Assembly: GCA_964570325.1 (NCBI GenBank)
Contig: CAZMXS010000016.1
Location: 4,120-68,119 of the forward strand
Direction: 5' to 3'
Length of the DNA stretch: 64,000 nucleotides
Source of the DNA: CAZMXS01 sp964570325
Lineage (GTDB): Bacteria; Verrucomicrobiota; Kiritimatiellia; CAIQIC01; CAZMXS01
Part shown: positions 8,962 through 18,256 of the stretch, piece by piece
How positions within the stretch are numbered: the stretch's first letter is position 1
Layout: the number at the start of each line of letters is the position of its first letter
Made by a program: the position numbers and the translations under genes
Notes under the pieces: generated by a model
What the model was told of the DNA's origin: nothing
The model's database searches: none
What the model saw: the letters and a program-made list of their open reading frames with translations, nothing else

Positions 8962-10128
8962 TTACCCGGTTTGCCGTTCAAGCGCCTCATGCAGGAAAAA
9001 CATGGCGCAAGTGGCGGCGATCAGGATGCCGGGCAGGACTTCCAACCCGAACCGGTTGGCGAGCACGCCGATGGCCGGCGGGAAGACCGCGAGGCCGAGG
9101 CAGGCGCCAGCCACCTGCAGGCCGACGGTATTCGCCACATGGTTGGCCGCGAAGCGCCGAGGTGTCAGCGCGATCAGCATCGGGAAGATTGGCGCGAGCG
9201 CAAAACCGGTCGCTGCCAGCCCGACCGCCGCCAGTCCGTGGCCCGCGCGGCTGGCGAGCAGGATCAAGCCGGCGGCCGTTCCGGCCATGGCGCACCGGAG
9301 CAGGCGGAGCGGGGGGAGGCGATTGGCCAGCGTGCCGATCAGAAACCGCCCGGCAGTCAGCGCGCCCCAGTAGAGGCTGACCCAGAGACCGGCCGAGACG
9401 GCGGGGACACCGCGCGCCTCCACCAGCAGGCTGTAGGTCCATTGGCCGGCCGATGCCTCGATGCCGGAGTAGATCATAAAGATGCCGATGGTCAGCCAAA
9501 CGGTCGGACGCGCAAGCGTGTCGCGCCGCCGCGATGGGGGCGCGGGGGCGGCCTCCGGCGCGGCGTCCAGGCTCCAGCGGCGGATCGTCGCGCCGAAGCC
9601 GAGCGTCAGGAGGGCCAGCGCCGCCGCGACCGCCAGATAACCCCAGCGCCACACGCCGCCGGAACTCAACACGGCGGTCATGATGGCGGGCCCCGTCGCC
9701 GCGCCGATGCCCCAGCCGGCATGGAGCCAGTTCAAGTGGCGGGGAGTGAAGCGCAGGGCGGCGTAAGTGTTGATGCCCGCGTCAATCGCGCCCGCGCCGA
9801 GTCCGCTGAAGAAACTGAGGCCGACGATGAGCGACCAGGCCGGCGCCAGCGCGCAACCGAGGACGCAGAGTGTGGTTAGCAGGCTGCTGGCGGCCAGCAC
9901 CCGGCCGACCCCCCAGCGGTGGACCAGGTGTCCGCTGTTGAAGCTGGCCAGAAAATAGCCGGCCGTGCCGGCCAGGAAGTACGGGCCGAGCGCCTCCAGC
10001 GGAAGCCCGAAGCCGCGTCGCATGGATGGCCACGCCACGCCGATCAGACTGTCGGGCAAGCCGAGGCTGATGAAAGCCACATAGGCCAGCAGGAGAATCC
10101 ATCCGGCCCGCGAAGTGTTCGTTGACAT
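8962..10128 (-). CDS. Major facilitator superfamily transporter (FucP/sugar-permease-like)
   Basis: 388 residues with about twelve hydrophobic segments in two halves separated by a charged loop (RRWSLDAAPEAA..SRRRDT, ~residues 185-210). Features of the class include an early GLPDSLIGVAWPSMR segment and GAGAIDAGINTYAA in the first half, as in fucose-permease-like proteins. Such transporters are proton symporters for sugars or related solutes; the substrate cannot be read from sequence. The gene stands alone with 264 nt of noncoding DNA upstream and 156 nt between its stop and the next gene. Confidence 0.78.
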   Translation of the reverse strand: MSTNTSRAGWILLLAYVAFISLGLPDSLIGVAWPSMRRGFGLPLEALGPYFLAGTAGYFLASFNSGHLVHRWGVGRVLAASSLLTTLCVLGCALAPAWSLIVGLSFFSGLGAGAIDAGINTYAALRFTPRHLNWLHAGWGIGAATGPAIMTAVLSSGGVWRWGYLAVAAALALLTLGFGATIRRWSLDAAPEAAPAPPSRRRDTLARPTVWLTIGIFMIYSGIEASAGQWTYSLLVEARGVPAVSAGLWVSLYWGALTAGRFLIGTLANRLPPLRLLRCAMAGTAAGLILLASRAGHGLAAVGLAATGFALAPIFPMLIALTPRRFAANHVANTVGLQVAGACLGLAVFPPAIGVLANRFGLEVLPGILIAATCAMFFLHEALERQTG

Positions 10129-10281
10129 GGATCGGGTATAACGGGTTCGGCGGCTCGTGTCAGCGTGTAAACTGACGGCGGACTTGCCCCCGTGCGTGGC
10201 CAGGCAGGACGATACGTTCCAGTTGACTCAGCGCGCGATTGCCTGAAGGCCGAATCCCGAGTGGGTTTCCCGGCGCACACG

Positions 10282-10310
10282 TTGCCGAGTAGAACCGTGA
10301 AACCTATGTT
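10282..10310 (+). promoter_or_regulatory. Weak candidate promoter of the chemoreceptor cluster
   Basis: TTGCCG (10282-10287) and TATGTT (10305-10310) are 17 nt apart, about 85 nt before the first chemoreceptor start. This is the best sigma70-like pair I see in the 264-nt intergenic region 10129-10392; nothing else stands out there. Confidence 0.3.
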
Positions 10311-10392
10311 TTCCATAGCCAACCGGCTGATTTGAGGTTAATAATGCGCGCAGATCGGCCCGGATTGCCCGTTCCGCAAGGAGACTTGGTAT

Positions 10393-12591
10393 ATGCGCTT
10401 GAGTCTGAAGACCCGCGTTATTGCCTTGGCGATTACTGCCGCCCTGCTGCCGGCGCTGACCATGCTTACCCTGATCTGGCGCAGCAAACAGGACGTGATC
10501 GCGGCAGTTACGGACGAGCTTTTTACGCTGGCCCGGACCAATATCGCGCAGATCGTCATGGACACTTATGGGTTATGCGACACGGCCCACGCCCTGACCC
10601 AGAGCCAGATTGATCTCGGCTTGAACGTGGCGCGCCACATCCTGGACGAGGCCGGCGGCGTGACCTTTGACGAGCAGCAACCCGTGACTTGGGAGGCGGT
10701 CAACCAGCGCACCCAGGCCAAGGTTGAACTGAAGCTGCCCGGGGTGATGTTCGCCGGGCAACGCCTGGTCATGAACCGCGATTTCCATACGCCGACGCCG
10801 CTGGTGGACCGGGTTAAGGCGATGACCGCGATGACGAGTTCTCTCTTCCAGCGGATGAATGAGGAAGGCGATATGCTGCGCATTGCCAGCACGACGGTCG
10901 CCGCCGACGGCCAGCGCGGCGTGGGCATGTTTATGGCGGCGCGGGATTCGAACGGAGCGCCCGATCCGATCATCCAGACCGTGCTCAAGGGCGATGTGTA
11001 TCGCGGGGTGTCCATCGTCTTTGGCCAGATTTTTGTCACCTGTTACGAGCCGCTCACGAACTCCGGCGGCCGGGTGATTGGCATGTTGGCGGTAGGCCGC
11101 AAACTCGAGGCGCTCGATACCTTGCGCCAGACGATTCTCAAGACGCCGGTCGGCGACACCGGCTACATCTGGATCGTCGGCGGCAAGGGCGAGAAGCGCG
11201 GCGTTTACATTATTTCCAAGGATGGCGAGCGGGACGGGGAGAACATCTGGGACGCGCAGGATTCGGCCACGAATTATTTCATTCGCGACATTGTCAACCG
11301 AGCCGTGGCGGCGGCGCCCGGAGTTGTTCAATTCGCCCGCTACCCCTGGCAGAATCCGGAAGATCCCGCGCCGCGGATGAAGATATCCGCGTTTACCTAC
11401 TTTCCGCCGTGGGATTGGGTCATTGCCGCCGGTTCATACGAAGACGATTTCTGCGACGCCCGGCAACAGATTGAGGATGGGATGGATCGCCTGCTGCATT
11501 ATATCGGGTTCGGCACCACTATTGCGGTCCTGCTGGTGTCCTTTCTGGCCCTGCTGATCGGCCTGCACATCACGCGGCCCCTCACGCGCCTCGGCGAACT
11601 GGCTGACCGGGTTGCCGCGGGCGACTTGCAGGCCGCCGTCGCCCGGCTGAAGGAAAAGAACCTGGGCGAAAACGACGGCCGCCGCCAGGATGAGACCGGC
11701 CGGCTGGCTATTGCGTTCCGCCGAATGACGGATGGCCTTTGCGGGTTGATCGGACAGGTTCAACGCTCCGGCATTCAGGTGACCACCTCGGCCACGGAAA
11801 TCGCCGCCTCCGCCCGCGAGTTGGAAAACACCGTTACCCAGCAGGCGGCCTCGACCAACGAGGTGACCGCCGCCGCCAAGCAGATTTTCGCCACGGCCCA
11901 GGAGTTGACCGGCACGATGGAGCGGGTGGCCACCTCCGCCGGCCAGACCGCCGCGGTCGCCGGCGAGAGCCGGCAGGGACTCCAGTCCATGGAGGGCGCG
12001 ATGCGCCAGTTGCTGGGCGACACCGGCGCCATCTCGACGCGCCTGACCGCTATTAGCGAGAAGGCCAACAACATCGAGAGCATCATCTCCACCATCAACA
12101 AGGTCGCCGACCAGACCAACCTCCTGTCGCTCAACGCCGCGATTGAGGCCGAGAAGGCCGGCGAACATGGGCTGGGCTTTGCGGTGGTCGCGCGCGAGAT
12201 CCGGCGGCTGGCCGACCAGACCGCCGTCGCGACGCTGGATATCGAGCGGATGGTCCGCGAGATGCACACTGCGGTTTCGTCCGGCGTGATGGAAATGGAC
12301 AAATTCGTCGAACAGGTGCGGCATGGGGTCAGCATCGTCGAGCAGATCGGCGGGCAGATGAGCCGGATCGTGGAACAGGTGCAGGATCTGACGCCCCAGT
12401 TTGACCAGGTTCGCCAGGGCGTGCAGGCGCAAAGCTCCGGCGCGGAGCAGATCAGCCAGGCCATGGCGCAACTCAGCGAAGCCGCCAGCCAGACCAAGGC
12501 CGCCCTGCATGAATTCAACACGGCTACGGTTCAGCTCACCGACGCCGTCAAGGATTTGCGGCAGGAGGTCTCCAAGTTCAAGGTGGGCTAG
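10393..12591 (+). CDS. Methyl-accepting chemotaxis protein with periplasmic Cache domain
   Basis: 732 residues. The start is supported by AAGGAG at 10379-10384. A first membrane helix (~8-27) precedes a periplasmic sensor resembling the Cache3-Cache2 fusion type (GVGMFMAARDSNG, TPVGDTGYIWIV, YFPPWDWVIAAGSY). A second helix (~375-395) is followed by a HAMP region (RPLTRLGELADRVAAGDLQ). The cytoplasmic signalling domain carries the hairpin tip INKVADQTNLLSLNAAIEAEK and EIRRLADQTAVAT. There is no C-terminal pentapeptide for CheR tethering; the protein ends KFKVG. It binds a small ligand, directly or through the binding protein encoded next, and signals to a CheA/CheW complex encoded elsewhere. 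Confidence 0.9.
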   Translation: MRLSLKTRVIALAITAALLPALTMLTLIWRSKQDVIAAVTDELFTLARTNIAQIVMDTYGLCDTAHALTQSQIDLGLNVARHILDEAGGVTFDEQQPVTWEAVNQRTQAKVELKLPGVMFAGQRLVMNRDFHTPTPLVDRVKAMTAMTSSLFQRMNEEGDMLRIASTTVAADGQRGVGMFMAARDSNGAPDPIIQTVLKGDVYRGVSIVFGQIFVTCYEPLTNSGGRVIGMLAVGRKLEALDTLRQTILKTPVGDTGYIWIVGGKGEKRGVYIISKDGERDGENIWDAQDSATNYFIRDIVNRAVAAAPGVVQFARYPWQNPEDPAPRMKISAFTYFPPWDWVIAAGSYEDDFCDARQQIEDGMDRLLHYIGFGTTIAVLLVSFLALLIGLHITRPLTRLGELADRVAAGDLQAAVARLKEKNLGENDGRRQDETGRLAIAFRRMTDGLCGLIGQVQRSGIQVTTSATEIAASARELENTVTQQAASTNEVTAAAKQIFATAQELTGTMERVATSAGQTAAVAGESRQGLQSMEGAMRQLLGDTGAISTRLTAISEKANNIESIISTINKVADQTNLLSLNAAIEAEKAGEHGLGFAVVAREIRRLADQTAVATLDIERMVREMHTAVSSGVMEMDKFVEQVRHGVSIVEQIGGQMSRIVEQVQDLTPQFDQVRQGVQAQSSGAEQISQAMAQLSEAASQTKAALHEFNTATVQLTDAVKDLRQEVSKFKVG

Positions 12592-12663
12592 AATCGGGCG
12601 AGTCGGCGCGGCGGGGCGGGTGGGAGAAGAGAGTATGCGAGTGGAAGCGGGAGAAGCAGAGGA

Positions 12664-13668
12664 ATGCGTTTGACGTTGTTTATCAGCCGCTGGTTGATCA
12701 TGGCCGGGTGGCTGGGCGCGGGCATTGGCGCGCCGGCGCAGACCGTCGCGCCGATGGAGCGCGTCGGCCTGAAAAAAGCGGTGTACATTCCGCACTGGAC
12801 GCCGCAGGCGCAGTTTGCCGGCTATTACGTGGCGCTGGAAAAGGGTTTTTTCCGCGCACAGGGGATTGACTTGGAAATCCTACGCGGTGGGCCGGACGCG
12901 CCCGCAACGGCCTGGCTGGAGGAGGGCAAGGCTGATTTTGCGACGATGTTTCTCGCGTCCGCTATCGAACGTCGCGCGGCTGGCGCGCCCTTTGTCAATC
13001 TCGCTCAGGTGGTGCAGCGCTCGGCGCTCCTGCTGGTTGCCAAAAAGTCGTCCGGAATCAAATCGCCGGCGGATTTCAACGGCCGGCGGATCATGGTTTG
13101 GCCCGAATTCCAATTACAGCCCCTGGCCCTTTTCCGAAAGTTCAATGTCCATCCGCGCGTGATCACGCAGCGCAACACCGTCAATCTGTTCCTGCGCGGC
13201 GGAGCCGATGTGGTCTCGGCCATGTGGTACAACGAATATCATCTGCTGCTGAATTATGGGCTCAACGAAGATGAACTGACGGTTTTTCATTATGACGATT
13301 ACGGGTTGAACTTTCCTGAAGACGGCATCTATTGCCGCGCGGAGACCTGGCAACGCGATCCGGCCCTGTGCCGCGGCTTTGTGCGCGCCGCTTTTGAAGG
13401 CTGGCGCTATGCCTTCGCGCACCCGGAGGAAGCTTTGGACATGGTGATGACGCGCGTGCGCGAGGCCAACCTGCCGACCAATCGGGTGCACCAGCGCTGG
13501 ATGCTCGGGGTGATGCGGCAGATCATTATGCCCGCCGGCAACGCAACGCGCCTCGGCCATCTGGCTGAGGCCGATTACGAGCGCGTTGCCCGGGAACTGC
13601 GGGAAACCGGGATCATTGCGGACGCACCCGCCTACAAGGCATTTTATGAAGACGGCCTCGCTCCCTAA
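12664..13668 (+). CDS. Periplasmic substrate-binding protein, NMT1/THI5 (SsuA/ThiY) class
   Basis: 334 residues with a signal peptide (~1-25, cleaved near GAPAQ). The body has the NMT1/THI5 pattern: 'IPHWTPQAQFAGYYVALEKG', FF-AQGIDLEI, 'GGPDAPATAWLEEGKADF', then a lobe with 'VVSAMWYNEYHLLLNYGL'. Relatives deliver pyrimidine thiamine precursors, sulfonates or nitrate to ABC importers. Here no permease or ATPase gene adjoins; the gene lies between two chemoreceptor genes and its 3' end overlaps the second by 23 nt. I infer it acts as a ligand-presenting partner of one or both receptors rather than as part of an importer. Confidence 0.82.
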   Translation: MRLTLFISRWLIMAGWLGAGIGAPAQTVAPMERVGLKKAVYIPHWTPQAQFAGYYVALEKGFFRAQGIDLEILRGGPDAPATAWLEEGKADFATMFLASAIERRAAGAPFVNLAQVVQRSALLLVAKKSSGIKSPADFNGRRIMVWPEFQLQPLALFRKFNVHPRVITQRNTVNLFLRGGADVVSAMWYNEYHLLLNYGLNEDELTVFHYDDYGLNFPEDGIYCRAETWQRDPALCRGFVRAAFEGWRYAFAHPEEALDMVMTRVREANLPTNRVHQRWMLGVMRQIIMPAGNATRLGHLAEADYERVARELRETGIIADAPAYKAFYEDGLAP

Positions 13669-15685
13669 ACGGCGTTTCGGGCTGGCGTTCCGGCTGGGCC
13701 TGCTGCTGATCGGCGGCTCGTTCCTGATTTTTTTCGGCGTTTTCTGCTTCAACTTCACCCATTCGCGTCGGTTGATCCGCGAAGGCATGCGGCGCGATGC
13801 CCATTCCCTCGCCGTCGCCAAGGCCAATGAGATCTATGCCGTGCTGGCCGCTGTCGAGCAGACCCCGCGTTACCTGGCCCGGCTGGCCGAGATGCCGGAT
13901 CTGACGGCGGAACAACTCCAGGCGATGATTCGCCAAGGGCTCGAGTCCAATCCCAATGTTTTCGGCTCCACTGCGGCTTTTGCCCCGCGCGCCTTCGACG
14001 CGCGCACGAATTACTTCGCCCCTTATTGTTATCGCGACAATGGCCGGATCGAGTTCATCTGGCTTGGAGGCGCGAACTATCATTACTTCGATCATGATTG
14101 GTTCCTGATTCCGCGGGAACTCGACACCCCATGCTGGAGCGAGCCGTTCTTCGACGAGGGCGGCGTCAACCGGCTGATGGCCACCTATTCCGTGCCGTTC
14201 TACCGCCGGCAACCCGGCGGCGGCCGCGAGTTCCGCGGTGTCGCCACGGCGGACATCACGTTGGAGTGGCTCCAAAAGCTGGCGAGCGAAATCCGTGTGC
14301 TGGAGACCGGCTACGCATTTCTGCTTTCACGCAACGGCGTGTTCCTGACGCACCCGGACACGAACCTGGTCATGCGCAGCAGCATTTTTGACATGGCCGA
14401 GGAAAATAATTTGCCCGAACTGCGCCGGATCGCGCGCGACATGCTCCGCGGCCGCTCGGACTTCGTCCGGCTGCCCCGTCATTACCGCGGCCGCCCCTGC
14501 TGGTACTACTACACGCCGGTTCCATCCGTCGGCTGGTCGCTGGTGGTGGTGTTTCCCGAGCACGAGCTTTATGCGGAGGTCTATGCCTTGCAGCGTAAAA
14601 TCGCCGCCATTGCCCTGCTGGGTTTCTGCGCCTTCTTCCTGCTGACGTTGAACGTGCTCAAACGCACCGCCCGGCCGATCCAGCGGATCAGCGCGCTGGC
14701 CGAGAAAATCGCCGGCCGCGACCTGCAAGCGGTTGTCCAGCGGCTGCCGGTTTTCGAGCGCGAGAACGAGCGCCTGCGCACGCGCGAATATTGGCAGCTT
14801 GGCCGCGCGTTCATCAGCATGACCCGTTCGCTGCACGCGCTGCTGGCGCAGGTGCGCGAGTCCGGGCTGCAGGTGGCCGGCACCTCCGCCGAGATCGCCG
14901 CCTCCGCCCGCCAGCTCGAGGCCACTGCGACCGAGCAGGCCGCCTCCACCCGGGAGGTCAGCAACTGCTCGGCCGACATCACCACCCGCGCGCGCAACCT
15001 GGTCCAGACCATGGGCGAGATCGCCGCGGCCGCCGCTTCAACCGGCGGCCTGGCCCTGGAGGGGCGGGGCGGACTGGGCAACATGGAAAGCAGCATGCAG
15101 CGCCTGACCGACGCGACGATGGCGATCTCCGCCAAGCTCTCCGCCATCAGCCGCAAGGCGGAGAACATCCGCAGTATCGTGACCACCATCAACAAGGTTG
15201 CCGATCAGACCAATCTGCTTTCGCTCAACGCCGCGATTGAGGCCGAGAAAGCCGGCGAATACGGCGTCGGCTTCGCGGTGGTCGCGCGCGAAATCCGGCG
15301 GCTCGCCGACCAGACCGCGCTGGCTACGCAGGACATCGAGCGCATGGTCAAGGAGATGCTCTCCGCGGTGTCCTCCGGGGTGATGGAGATGGACAAATTC
15401 GTGGACCAGGTGCGCCGGGGCGGTGATGAGGTGCGCACGATCAACGGCCGGCTGGGCGGTATCATTGACCAGGTCGGCGACCTGACGCCGCGGGTTGAGG
15501 TGATCAACCAGTCCATGCAGGCCCAGACTGCCGGCGCCGAGCAGATCAGCGAGGCGATGGCGCAACTCAGCGCCGCCGCCGGACAGATCCGCGAGTCCCT
15601 GCAGGAATTCAACAAGGTCGCCGACCAGCTCAACGTCGCCGCCCAGAGCCTTTCGCAGGAAGTGGCGAAGTTCAAGCTGGATTAA
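13646..15685 (+). CDS. Methyl-accepting chemotaxis protein with double-Cache-like sensor
   Basis: 679 residues. The ATG at 13646 (MKTASLPKRRFG) lies within the end of the binding-protein gene and leads straight into a membrane helix. The periplasmic part (~45-315) is dCache-like: NVFGSTAAFAPRAFD, TPCWSEPFFDEGGV, ETGYAFLLSRNGVFLTHP, 'GWSLVVVFPEHEL'. A second helix and a HAMP segment (RPIQRISALAEKIAGRDLQ) follow. The signalling tip is 'INKVADQTNLLSLNAAIEAE', nearly the same as in the receptor at 10393. The cytoplasmic halves of the two receptors are close relatives while the sensors differ, which suggests duplication followed by sensor change. Confidence 0.9.
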   Translation: MKTASLPKRRFGLAFRLGLLLIGGSFLIFFGVFCFNFTHSRRLIREGMRRDAHSLAVAKANEIYAVLAAVEQTPRYLARLAEMPDLTAEQLQAMIRQGLESNPNVFGSTAAFAPRAFDARTNYFAPYCYRDNGRIEFIWLGGANYHYFDHDWFLIPRELDTPCWSEPFFDEGGVNRLMATYSVPFYRRQPGGGREFRGVATADITLEWLQKLASEIRVLETGYAFLLSRNGVFLTHPDTNLVMRSSIFDMAEENNLPELRRIARDMLRGRSDFVRLPRHYRGRPCWYYYTPVPSVGWSLVVVFPEHELYAEVYALQRKIAAIALLGFCAFFLLTLNVLKRTARPIQRISALAEKIAGRDLQAVVQRLPVFERENERLRTREYWQLGRAFISMTRSLHALLAQVRESGLQVAGTSAEIAASARQLEATATEQAASTREVSNCSADITTRARNLVQTMGEIAAAAASTGGLALEGRGGLGNMESSMQRLTDATMAISAKLSAISRKAENIRSIVTTINKVADQTNLLSLNAAIEAEKAGEYGVGFAVVAREIRRLADQTALATQDIERMVKEMLSAVSSGVMEMDKFVDQVRRGGDEVRTINGRLGGIIDQVGDLTPRVEVINQSMQAQTAGAEQISEAMAQLSAAAGQIRESLQEFNKVADQLNVAAQSLSQEVAKFKLD

Positions 15686-15707
15686 GTTGCCGGCGCGCGA
15701 GCATGCT

Positions 15708-16010
15708 CTAGATAAATACATCCGTGCTGGCGGCCGGATCGCGCGGCGGAAAGTCGAAATCCGTTTCAAACAAGTCCACCAACTGGCGGCAGAAGGCCTC
15801 CTCATCCGGCCCGGTCACGGCGAGCCGCACTTCGTGTCCGTGCTCCAAACCCAGCATCAGCAGCCCCAGCACGGACTTGAGATCCGTCTGCCCGCCCTTG
15901 GCGGTCGCGACGATCTGGCCGGGGTAATCGCGGGCCACTTTGACAATGGCGGATGAGGGCCGGCAGTGAATGCCCTGAACATTTCGAATGATGGCAGTCT
16001 TTTCGACCAT
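15708..16010 (-). CDS. HPr-family phosphocarrier protein
   Basis: 100 residues, slightly longer than standard HPr (~88). GIHCRPSS carries His15, the PTS enzyme I phosphorylation site, with Cys in place of the usual Ala at 16. DLKSVLGLLMLG carries Ser46, the HPr-kinase site. Both regulatory residues are therefore present. No EI, EII or HPr kinase gene is in the window. Start at MVEKTAIIRN, chosen from HPr alignment in memory; the longer in-frame upstream reading has no HPr-like content. It may work in a regulatory PTS rather than in sugar uptake; that is inference. Confidence 0.82.
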   Translation of the reverse strand: MVEKTAIIRNVQGIHCRPSSAIVKVARDYPGQIVATAKGGQTDLKSVLGLLMLGLEHGHEVRLAVTGPDEEAFCRQLVDLFETDFDFPPRDPAASTDVFI

Positions 16011-16206
16011 GATTTGGCCCGCAAACCCGCCAATATACCCGCCTTGGCGGTTCCTTTTTACCCCCTTTGCCCCCGTTACGCCAAGCCTGATTTCAAATGG
16101 TGAAAAGGGAAGGTGGGCTGGTGGAAGCCAAACCCGAAGCGGGAACGATGTGCCAGCCGCCTGAATGAAAGCCCCAGTTTTGAACTGCAACTTCGAGCCT
16201 TGAGCT

Positions 16207-17073
16207 TTATTCCACCCGATTGACCTGTGTGCCCAGCCCCGTGATGGTCGTCTCCAGCACATCGCCGGCCCGTAGCAGGATCGGTGGGGTGTGCGCGGAC
16301 CCGATGCCCGCCGGCGTGCCGGTGGAAAGGATGTCGGTCGGTTGCAGCGTGATTGTCGCGCTGAGCTGGCTGATCAGGAACGGGATCGGGAAGATCATCC
16401 GGGACGTGTGGCTGTCCTGTAACACGCGGCCGTTGACCCTGGCCTGCAGGGCTAAATTCCCGGGGTCGGGCACTTCGTCCGCCGTGACGAGAAAGGGGCC
16501 GAGCGGGCAAAACGTGTCGTGGCTCTTGGCGCGGTACCACTGCTTGCCCGCGCGCTGCGCGTCGCGGTCGGTAACATCGTTGAGCACCGCATATCCGGCC
16601 ACATATTCCAGCGCCCGGTCAGCGCTTACCCGCCGGGCGGTCCGGCCGATCACCACCGCCAGTTCCACCTCGCCATCACAGTTCGCTGCGCCCGGCGGCA
16701 GTGCGATCGGGTCAAACGGACCGTTCAGGGCCGATACGGCCTTGGCAAAGAAGATGGGCGCGGCCGGCACCTCGGCATCGAACTCGACGGCATGGTCAGC
16801 ATAGTTCTTGCCGAGGCAGATGATCTGGCCGGGACGGCCCACCGGCGGGCCCAGCCGAACGCCGGCCGGATCCACCAGTTTCAGATTGGGCTCCCGCAGC
16901 AGCCCGCGCAGCCGCTCAAGACCCCAGCGCGTAAAGAACCGCGCATCGAAATCTTCGATGTCAAATGCCGCGGCGCGGACATCGACAATCCGGCTCTGTC
17001 CGGGGCTGGGCGTGTTTTCCAGCCAGATGCCCGGCCGCTCTTCGCCGCGCGGTCCGAAACGCACGAGCTTCAT
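16207..17073 (-). CDS. Fumarylacetoacetate hydrolase (FAH) family protein
   Basis: 288 residues. The C-terminal ~210 residues show FAH-family motifs: IICLGKNYADHAVEF, PIFFAKA, 'DGEVELAVVIGRTARRVS', 'GYAVLNDVTDRDAQ', KSHDTFCPLGPFLV, and 'TGTPAGIG'. The E-x-E in DGEVELA and the following D are the usual Mg ligands. Family members cleave C-C bonds or decarboxylate/hydrate beta-keto acids (fumarylpyruvate, oxaloacetate, 2-hydroxyhepta-dienedioate types); the exact substrate is not evident. The ATG at 17071-17073 overlaps the rnhC stop as ATGA, so the two are translationally coupled despite unrelated functions. Confidence 0.85.
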   Translation of the reverse strand: MKLVRFGPRGEERPGIWLENTPSPGQSRIVDVRAAAFDIEDFDARFFTRWGLERLRGLLREPNLKLVDPAGVRLGPPVGRPGQIICLGKNYADHAVEFDAEVPAAPIFFAKAVSALNGPFDPIALPPGAANCDGEVELAVVIGRTARRVSADRALEYVAGYAVLNDVTDRDAQRAGKQWYRAKSHDTFCPLGPFLVTADEVPDPGNLALQARVNGRVLQDSHTSRMIFPIPFLISQLSATITLQPTDILSTGTPAGIGSAHTPPILLRAGDVLETTITGLGTQVNRVE

Positions 17074-18068
17074 CCCGCCGCCTCCTCCGCTTTTTCCTCG
17101 CGGGTTTTTGAAACCACCTGTCCGTCCGGGCCCAGCGCCGCGCGGCTCGCGCCGCATTTTTCCAAGACCGCATCGGTCGTCCGGAAATGGCACTTGGATG
17201 TCTCCAGCAGGATGGCCGGTCCCTGCTTCGCCACCAGTTGGCAAGCGACTTCCTGCACCTGGGTCGAGGCGCCCTTGGGGATGGCCAGGTCGAAACGCTC
17301 GCCGATTTTCTGCAAACCGTCCAGAAAACCGGCTCGGGCCAGGATGGACGCGGCCGCCACGGCCATGTCGGACTCGGCCTTGTGGCGCTGCTCCAGCTTG
17401 ATCCGCTTGCCCTTCTTCATGAGCGCCATCTCAATCTGGCGGGTCGGCCCGAACTGGTCGGACAGCGCGCGCGGGCAGCCGGGCACCTTTTCCAGCAGGT
17501 TTTCGATCGCGCGGGCGTGGCCCCACGCCAGCAGGCGGTTGACGTTTCGAATCCGGGCGTAAAGCTCATTGTACTTGCGCGGGCCGATCGTGACCAGCGT
17601 CCAGCGGTCGCCAACCAGCTCGCGAATCTTCCGCGCCAGGTCGCGGGCGACGCGGTCGCTCGAAATCGTCTTGCTGTCGCGGATATTCATTTCCTGCATG
17701 GCCGGAACCAACTGCTCGTCCACATAAACGGCGGCAATCACTAGCGGGCCGAAGAAATCGCCCTTGCCGCTCTCGTCAATGCCCATGTGGGGCTGTGCCG
17801 CCTCGGGATGCAGCACTTGCTCATAACCCACCCCGGCCTGCTGGAGCACTTCCGGTTCGAGCGTGAAGAGCACCCAGTCTTCGGCGCCCTGTCCCTGCAC
17901 GAGGCACTTTCCGCTCTTGAAAAGGGCAATCTGGCAGTCGGAACCCTCGGCGGCGATCCGGGTATGCGGCACTTCGCGCGGCCGGTAATTGCCGGTCCGG
18001 ATGATCTCGACTAAGCGCGCCTGCTGCGCGGCGTTCAACGGGAACGTGAAAGATGTTTTCTTGGGCAT
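17070..18068 (-). CDS. rnhC: Ribonuclease HIII
   Basis: 332 residues. The N-terminal ~90 residues form the substrate-binding (TBP-like) domain typical of HIII; the catalytic domain begins at HMGIDESGKGDFFGPLVIAA, the HIII version of the RNase H motif with Asp-Glu-Gly. Later motifs are 'RDSKTISS', 'VNRLLAWGHARAIENLL' and 'ESDMAVAAASILARAGFL'. It removes RNA from RNA-DNA hybrids such as R-loops and lagging-strand primers. The start at MPKKTSFTFPLN was chosen because upstream in-frame sequence is not protein-like. A C-terminal tail (~25 residues, EEKAEEAAG) is lineage-specific. First gene of a two-gene minus-strand unit with the FAH protein. Confidence 0.93.
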   Translation of the reverse strand: MPKKTSFTFPLNAAQQARLVEIIRTGNYRPREVPHTRIAAEGSDCQIALFKSGKCLVQGQGAEDWVLFTLEPEVLQQAGVGYEQVLHPEAAQPHMGIDESGKGDFFGPLVIAAVYVDEQLVPAMQEMNIRDSKTISSDRVARDLARKIRELVGDRWTLVTIGPRKYNELYARIRNVNRLLAWGHARAIENLLEKVPGCPRALSDQFGPTRQIEMALMKKGKRIKLEQRHKAESDMAVAAASILARAGFLDGLQKIGERFDLAIPKGASTQVQEVACQLVAKQGPAILLETSKCHFRTTDAVLEKCGASRAALGPDGQVVSKTREEKAEEAAG

Positions 18069-18256
18069 GCGCGGGAAGTTAGCAGAAGCCGGAGGGCGTG
18101 ACAACGGAAAGGGCGTTGCCCGCTCCGCCAATCCCGGCCCACTGAATGTGACGCCGGCTTGCGCAGTCGTTGCCTTACGGTCAAAAAGCGGCGCGGCGGA
18201 AGGCGCGCTTCGATATTGGCGATCCTGTCGGCAACCTCTATAATTTGCCGCAACGC

